Shown piece by piece: positions 5,897-9,391 of a stretch of 9,391 nt of DNA. The stretch is from assembly GCA_002162915.1 (NCBI GenBank), contig MABB01000076.1, positions 1 to 9,391 of the forward strand, in the 5' to 3' direction. A program made the position numbers and the translations under genes. The notes under the pieces were generated by a model. The model was not told the origin of the DNA and searched no databases. It saw only the letters and a list, made by a program, of their open reading frames with translations. Origin of the DNA: Rhodospirillales bacterium 47_12_T64. Lineage in GTDB: Bacteria > Pseudomonadota > Alphaproteobacteria > Kiloniellales > Kiloniellaceae. Within the stretch, counting starts at the first letter, position 1; every line of letters starts with the position of its first letter.

Positions 5897-6571
5897 TTGG
5901 GCAAGAGCCTTTTCAGCGGCGAGAACCTGACGTGTGTCAGAGGGGGTCGTAACGTCTTCATTGGGTTGAGTTTTCATCTAACGGAAAGTAGTGTCCTCAT
6001 ACTCGAGGGTCCTAATGGCAGTGGAAAATCAAGTCTGATTCGCATCCTATCCGGTCTGCTTCGCGCCCGGACAGGCACTCTGACCTGGCAAAATGAAGAC
6101 GCCACGAATGAGCCCGAGATCTTTCAAAAACATATTCACTATATAGGTCATCGCAATGCCATTAAACCTGTGTTGACCGTACAGGAAAACCTATCTTACT
6201 GGTCGGGCCTTGATCAAAATGACACCGATCTTGATAAAGCCCTTGATCAGTTCAATATGCTACCGCTCAAGAATACTCCGGCCAACCTTCTCTCTTCGGG
6301 ACAAAGCAGGCGCCTGGCGCTATCAAGATTACTCGCCTCACGAAAAAAGCTATGGCTGTTAGATGAACCTTCAGTTGGTCTGGATGTCGCATCTGTAAAG
6401 TTACTGGAACATGTGATTGATCAGCACCTGTTAACTGGCGGCTCGGTTATTTTTGCAACACACAGCCCAATCGACGTTAAAGCCCCGACAAGATTGAATC
6501 TTAGAGAATACAGCCCCCTTTATAACAACGCCTTGATCAATTTGGACGATGAAGAGGAGTGCTGGGTATGA
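5897..6571 (+). CDS. ccmA: Cytochrome c biogenesis ATP-binding export protein CcmA
   Basis: This is the ATPase subunit of the CcmABCD complex, whose ATP hydrolysis releases haem-loaded CcmE at the inner membrane. In 224 residues it shows Walker A GPNGSGKS (38-45), the CcmA-type YIGHRNAIKPVLTVQENL (82-99), signature LSSGQSRR (132-139), Walker B KLWLLDEP (151-158) and an H-loop His189. The start is TTG at 5897: the frame has an in-frame stop at 5861 and no ATG or GTG between, and AAAGGGTGAG precedes it at suitable spacing. The C-terminal tail after the H-loop is some 35 residues, slightly longer than usual and acidic. It overlaps ccmB by 4 nt. Confidence 0.96.
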   Translation: MGKSLFSGENLTCVRGGRNVFIGLSFHLTESSVLILEGPNGSGKSSLIRILSGLLRARTGTLTWQNEDATNEPEIFQKHIHYIGHRNAIKPVLTVQENLSYWSGLDQNDTDLDKALDQFNMLPLKNTPANLLSSGQSRRLALSRLLASRKKLWLLDEPSVGLDVASVKLLEHVIDQHLLTGGSVIFATHSPIDVKAPTRLNLREYSPLYNNALINLDDEEECWV

Positions 6572-7254
6572 ACGGGTTCCTCAATATAGTCTCTAAAGAT
6601 CTTCGGCTTGCCCTGCGTCAGCGCTCAGACCTTACCATGGCAGTATTGTTTTTTATCCTGACCGCAATGTTATTCCCCTTTGGGCTGGGGCCCGAGCCAA
6701 ATTTGCTCGCCAGAATCGCACCCGGTATTATCTGGGTTACAGCACTTCTCTCTGTTTTGCTATCGCTTGAGCGTATTTTTCTGGCCGACTATGAAGATGG
6801 TAGCCTCGAACAACTCGTGCTCTCGTGTGCTTCTCTGGAAATAGCGATTTTGGCAAAAGTACTCGCACATTGGCTCACAACTGGATTACCCCTGATCATG
6901 GCAGCGCCCCTTATTGCCCTGTTATTCAATATGGACACAGAGGCAATAACGATACTTTTAATTGCCATGCTGCTTGGGACACCAAGCCTTAGTTTAATAG
7001 GTGCCATAGCCGGAACCCTGACCCTCGGTGCCAGACGTGGCGGAGTTCTTATCCCTCTGCTCGTCTTACCACTTTATATTCCAACTTTGATATTCGGGGT
7101 TGGCGCAATTGATGCCGCTATGAACAGCCTTGAAGCCGGAGCTGTTATCGCAAATGCACGTCCTCACCTTTTGTTGCTTGGTGCGATACTACTTGTTTCT
7201 CTATTAATAACACCTCTTGCAGGTGCCGCGGCCCTCAAACAAGCTCTGGAATAG
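6568..7254 (+). CDS. ccmB: Haem exporter membrane protein CcmB
   Basis: This membrane partner of CcmA works in releasing holo-CcmE. The 228-residue protein has six hydrophobic segments and the family motifs FPFGLGPEPNLLARIAPGIIW near the first helices, the cytoplasmic DYEDGSLEQL and the LGARRGGVLIPLLVLPLYIP stretch. The ATG at 6568 overlaps the ccmA TGA (ATGA) with GAGGAG 9 nt before it. An in-frame GTG at 6559 would add three residues but sits directly on that binding site, so ATG is preferred. Confidence 0.96.
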   Translation: MNGFLNIVSKDLRLALRQRSDLTMAVLFFILTAMLFPFGLGPEPNLLARIAPGIIWVTALLSVLLSLERIFLADYEDGSLEQLVLSCASLEIAILAKVLAHWLTTGLPLIMAAPLIALLFNMDTEAITILLIAMLLGTPSLSLIGAIAGTLTLGARRGGVLIPLLVLPLYIPTLIFGVGAIDAAMNSLEAGAVIANARPHLLLLGAILLVSLLITPLAGAAALKQALE

Positions 7255-7322
7255 TAAAACGGAATCAGTTAAAGGAAGAGATCATCGACCTAAGATTGAC
7301 TGATCGATATCAAAGAATGAAC

Positions 7323-7348
7323 AAGACTTATAACATATAGTCTTTTTT
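7323..7348 (+). terminator. Weak hairpin with T run between ccmB and ccmC
   Basis: AAGACTTATA (7323-7332) and TATAGTCTT (7336-7344) form a 9-bp AT-rich stem with one bulged T and an ACA loop, and the transcript continues in T (7343-7348). It resembles a weak intrinsic terminator or attenuator inside the ccm cluster. The same bases include TATAAC, which could be a -10 box for ccmC, but no convincing -35 is present at 17 bp. Confidence 0.35.
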
Positions 7349-7407
7349 AGAATCATAATACGAGTGCCACCGGCACAGAACAGACGTCAATGGAAGGGAT
7401 AAGGACA

Positions 7408-8139
7408 ATGTCGGTCTTTCACCGATTTGCCAATCCAAACCGCTTTTTGAAGCTAACAAATACAGTTCTTCCCTGGGTATCAGGGATCACTGTGGTTTCA
7501 CTGGTTGCAGGTCTTTATATGGCCTTCTTCACTTCGCCTCCTGACTATCAGCAGGGTGAAAGCGTGAGGATCATGTATATCCATGTTCCCTCTGCCTGGA
7601 TGGCAATGTTTATCTATACCTCGATTGCCATTGCTTCTGTTTGCTCTTTAATATGGCGCCATCCCCTTGCCGATCTCGCCGCCAAAGCATCGGCCCCGAT
7701 AGGTGCCGGCTTTACATTCCTGGCACTTGCGACCGGATCTCTTTGGGGAAAGCCCATGTGGGGCGCATGGTGGGTTTGGGATGCGAGGTTAACTTCGGTT
7801 TTGATTCTGTTCTTCCTCTATCTTGGTCATATGGCCCTGATGAATGCCTTTGAAGAACAAGAACGCGGCAACCGCGCTGCGGCAATCTTGGCCATCGTCG
7901 GTTTTGTAAATATTCCAATCATCAAGTTTTCGGTAGACTGGTGGAATACGCTTCACCAACCTGCCTCTGTCATGCGCGCAGATGGACCCTCTATTGACCC
8001 CTCTATGCTTTGGCCACTTCTGATCATGGGACTTGCCTTCAAATTTTTCTACCTCGCTGTTCTTTTGATCAAAATCAAAAGTGAGCTCATAGAGGCCAAG
8101 CTTAGAAAATATCGCCGTGCAATGGTCGATAGCGCATAG
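7408..8139 (+). CDS. ccmC: Haem transporter/handling protein CcmC
   Basis: CcmC binds haem at the periplasmic face and loads it onto CcmE. The 243-residue protein has six hydrophobic segments, the tryptophan-rich haem motif WGKPMWGAWWVWDARLTS (113-130) and the two axial histidines His59 (YIHVPSAW) and His183 (TLHQP). The start MSVFHRFANP at 7408 matches the usual N-terminus and follows AAGGA. An in-frame ATG at 7390 would add six residues and has a poorer site. It stands apart from its neighbours: about 150 bp after ccmB and 176 bp before ccmD, which suggests a separate transcription signal. Confidence 0.96.
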   Translation: MSVFHRFANPNRFLKLTNTVLPWVSGITVVSLVAGLYMAFFTSPPDYQQGESVRIMYIHVPSAWMAMFIYTSIAIASVCSLIWRHPLADLAAKASAPIGAGFTFLALATGSLWGKPMWGAWWVWDARLTSVLILFFLYLGHMALMNAFEEQERGNRAAAILAIVGFVNIPIIKFSVDWWNTLHQPASVMRADGPSIDPSMLWPLLIMGLAFKFFYLAVLLIKIKSELIEAKLRKYRRAMVDSA

Positions 8140-8315
8140 AAAAGTTGGCGAGATCAAGAAATATTGATCGTGATTTGAAGTAAAAATCATGGGCAACAGT
8201 GTGACATAATGCGCTAGTGATCTCGGAATAAAATTTGGATACCTTACCTTTTAAGAGAACAAGCTGAGAACGTGGTATCATTAATCTCGGCACAACTCAG
8301 GTTACGCAGGACAGT
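8140..8315. other. 176-bp gap between ccmC and ccmD
   Basis: No ORF with a convincing start was found. An inverted repeat GATCAA (8152-8157) / TTGATC (8164-8169) lies just after ccmC but has no T run. TATCAT (8276-8281) could be a -10 for ccmD, without a good -35 partner. In many genomes ccmC and ccmD are adjacent or overlapping, so the gap is unusual. Confidence 0.5.
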
Positions 8316-8522
8316 ATGGATCAGATTATGAACTTCTTCTCCATGGGAAATTATGGAGCTTACATTTGGACGGCATATATTCTTACCGCCGTTGTGATGC
8401 TGTCGCTGCTCGTCACCACCTTACAGCGTTTGCACAAAAATCAAGCCGAGCTTGAAGAACTCCAACAGCTAATGGAGTCTGCAAAACAAAGTAATAACAA
8501 GGAAGAGACAGCCCGCCCATGA
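8316..8522 (+). CDS. ccmD: Haem exporter accessory protein CcmD
   Basis: This small membrane protein stabilises the CcmABC-CcmE complex and is needed for holo-CcmE release. The 68 residues fit the family: an N-terminal FFSMGNYGAYIW segment, one transmembrane helix (about 15-37, AYIWTAYILTAVVMLSLLVTT), then a charged, probably coiled-coil cytoplasmic tail rich in Glu, Gln and Lys. The ATG at 8316 follows CAGGA; a second ATG at 8328 is an alternative start that would remove four residues. Its stop overlaps the ccmE start (ATGA). The protein is short and weakly conserved, so position is a large part of the identification. Confidence 0.9.
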   Translation: MDQIMNFFSMGNYGAYIWTAYILTAVVMLSLLVTTLQRLHKNQAELEELQQLMESAKQSNNKEETARP

Positions 8523-8977
8523 CGCGGAAAAGCCGTAGAATGTACATTATCGTGGTCGCCTTTACTCTACTGGCCTCCGCGACTGCCCTCGTATTAATCG
8601 CTTTTGAAGACAATCTGGTTTATTTTTACAGCCCAACAGATTTGAAAACAAAGCAGGTCACGGTTGGCCGATCTCTGAGGCTTGGCGGCCTTGTCGAGGA
8701 AGGTACTTTCGTCAAACTGGATGGCGGCCTGAGAGTGCGCTTTTCAATTACAGATGGTGCCGAAACCGTACAGGTTACTTACAAAGGTATTCTCCCCGAT
8801 CTCTTCCGCGAAGGACAAGGGGTCATCACCGAGGGAAGCCTGAACGAAAAGGGTGAGTTTATCGCCCACGAAGTTCTGGCAAAACACGATGAGAACTACA
8901 TGCCCGCAGAGGTAATTGAGGCTTTAAAGGCATCGGGTGAGTGGCGTGGTGACGAAGAAGGACAGACAGTAAAATGA
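8519..8977 (+). CDS. ccmE: Cytochrome c maturation haem chaperone CcmE
   Basis: CcmE is a periplasmic, membrane-anchored chaperone that binds haem covalently and passes it to CcmF. The 152-residue protein starts with a basic MTRKSRRMY and one signal-anchor helix (about 8-29). The beta-barrel follows, with VTVGRSLRLGGLVEEGT, VRFSITDG and VTYKGILPDLFREGQGVITEG. The haem-binding His123 lies in LAKHDENYMP, with Tyr127 as the usual axial ligand. It overlaps both neighbours by ATGA, so ccmD, ccmE and ccmF form one coupled unit. Confidence 0.97.
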   Translation: MTRKSRRMYIIVVAFTLLASATALVLIAFEDNLVYFYSPTDLKTKQVTVGRSLRLGGLVEEGTFVKLDGGLRVRFSITDGAETVQVTYKGILPDLFREGQGVITEGSLNEKGEFIAHEVLAKHDENYMPAEVIEALKASGEWRGDEEGQTVK

Positions 8978-9391
8978 TTGCAGAACTTGGACAGTTTGCC
9001 ATTATCATGGCCCTATTAGCGGCTCTGGCCCAATCTATACTTCCCCTGATTGGCGCAGAAAGACTGGATAGCCGATTAATGGCCTTTGCCGGACCTGCAT
9101 CAATGGTTCAATTTCTGTTTGTCGTGTTGGCTTTTGGCTGTTTGACCCAGGCCTATATTGTTTCAGACTTTACCCTGCTCAATGTTGTTGAGAACTCCCA
9201 CTCCACCAAACCGCTGCTTTATAAGATCAGTGGTGTTTGGGGGAACCACGAGGGTTCTATGTTGCTCTGGGTGCTAATACTTGCTCTTTTTGGCGCGGCG
9301 GTTGCTGCCTTTGGTCGCAATCTACCCGTCACCCTAAAAGCCCGTGTTCTGGCTATTCAGGCAATGATCGGGGTCGGTTTTCTTACCTTCC
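8974..9391 (+). CDS. ccmF: Haem lyase subunit CcmF (5' part, runs off the window)
   Basis: CcmF is the membrane protein that attaches haem from CcmE to the CXXCH motif of apocytochrome c. Only the first 139 codons are present. They begin MIAELGQFAIIMALLAAL, an N-terminal helix typical of the family, and include the diagnostic YKISGVWGNHEGSMLLWVL near residues 83-101, with further hydrophobic segments. The ATG overlaps the ccmE stop (ATGA). The full protein is usually about 650 residues, so most of it lies beyond the window. Confidence 0.95.
   Translation, partial: MIAELGQFAIIMALLAALAQSILPLIGAERLDSRLMAFAGPASMVQFLFVVLAFGCLTQAYIVSDFTLLNVVENSHSTKPLLYKISGVWGNHEGSMLLWVLILALFGAAVAAFGRNLPVTLKARVLAIQAMIGVGFLTF

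Noticed and set aside
5671..5961. 96-codon minus-strand frame through the sRNA and terminators
   Set aside because: It crosses several stable hairpins, overlaps the ccmA start, and its translation has no recognisable family features or hydrophobic pattern.
8152..8169. Inverted repeat GATCAA / TTGATC after ccmC as a terminator
   Set aside because: The stem is short and AT-rich and is not followed by a T run.

Overview
The window reads as a chromosomal segment of an alphaproteobacterium with moderate GC. The basis is gene content and protein style: a cyanide-insensitive-type cytochrome bd operon, an ArsR-methyltransferase fusion next to metF, and a ccmABC...DEF cytochrome c maturation cluster with alphaproteobacterial-looking sequences. 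The genus cannot be named from the sequence alone. No mobile element, CRISPR array, tRNA or rRNA was seen.

Region 1 (1-2509, minus strand) is cydA-cydB, encoding a bd-type quinol oxidase. The genes overlap by 4 nt. A further short gene begins right after cydB and leaves the window. The first 144 bases are two perfect copies of a 72-bp unit covering the end of cydB and the first codons of that small gene. Upstream of cydA lie a 17-bp palindrome over the ribosome binding site, a plausible promoter, and a long inverted repeat just upstream of its -35 box.

Region 2 (2654-5451, minus strand) is a methionine / one-carbon operon: an ArsR regulator fused to a SAM-dependent methyltransferase, then metF, then a protein related to the homocysteine-binding domain of MetH. 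The genes are 3 nt apart or overlap by 1 nt, and the operon ends in a clear intrinsic terminator. The last protein lacks the zinc-binding CysCys pair and other residues normally required for homocysteine methylation, so its activity is doubtful. A dyad (5424-5441) overlapping the operon promoter is a good candidate autoregulatory operator.

Region 3 (5380-5896) is a 517-bp intergenic stretch. It contains what looks like an undescribed small RNA on the plus strand (about 5651-5758): a perfect 10-bp hairpin with a CUUCCC loop, a second hairpin, and a 9-bp GC-rich terminator hairpin with seven U. A second terminator-like hairpin follows at 5773-5820.

Region 4 (5897-9391, plus strand) is the System I cytochrome c maturation cluster ccmA, ccmB, ccmC, ccmD, ccmE and the start of ccmF. 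A/B, D/E and E/F overlap by ATGA. Gaps of about 150 and 176 bp isolate ccmC on both sides, and a hairpin with a U run sits in the first. CcmAB(C,D) release haem-loaded CcmE, which hands haem to CcmF for attachment to apocytochrome c. With the bd oxidase, the window therefore carries two respiratory modules around a methionine-cycle operon.
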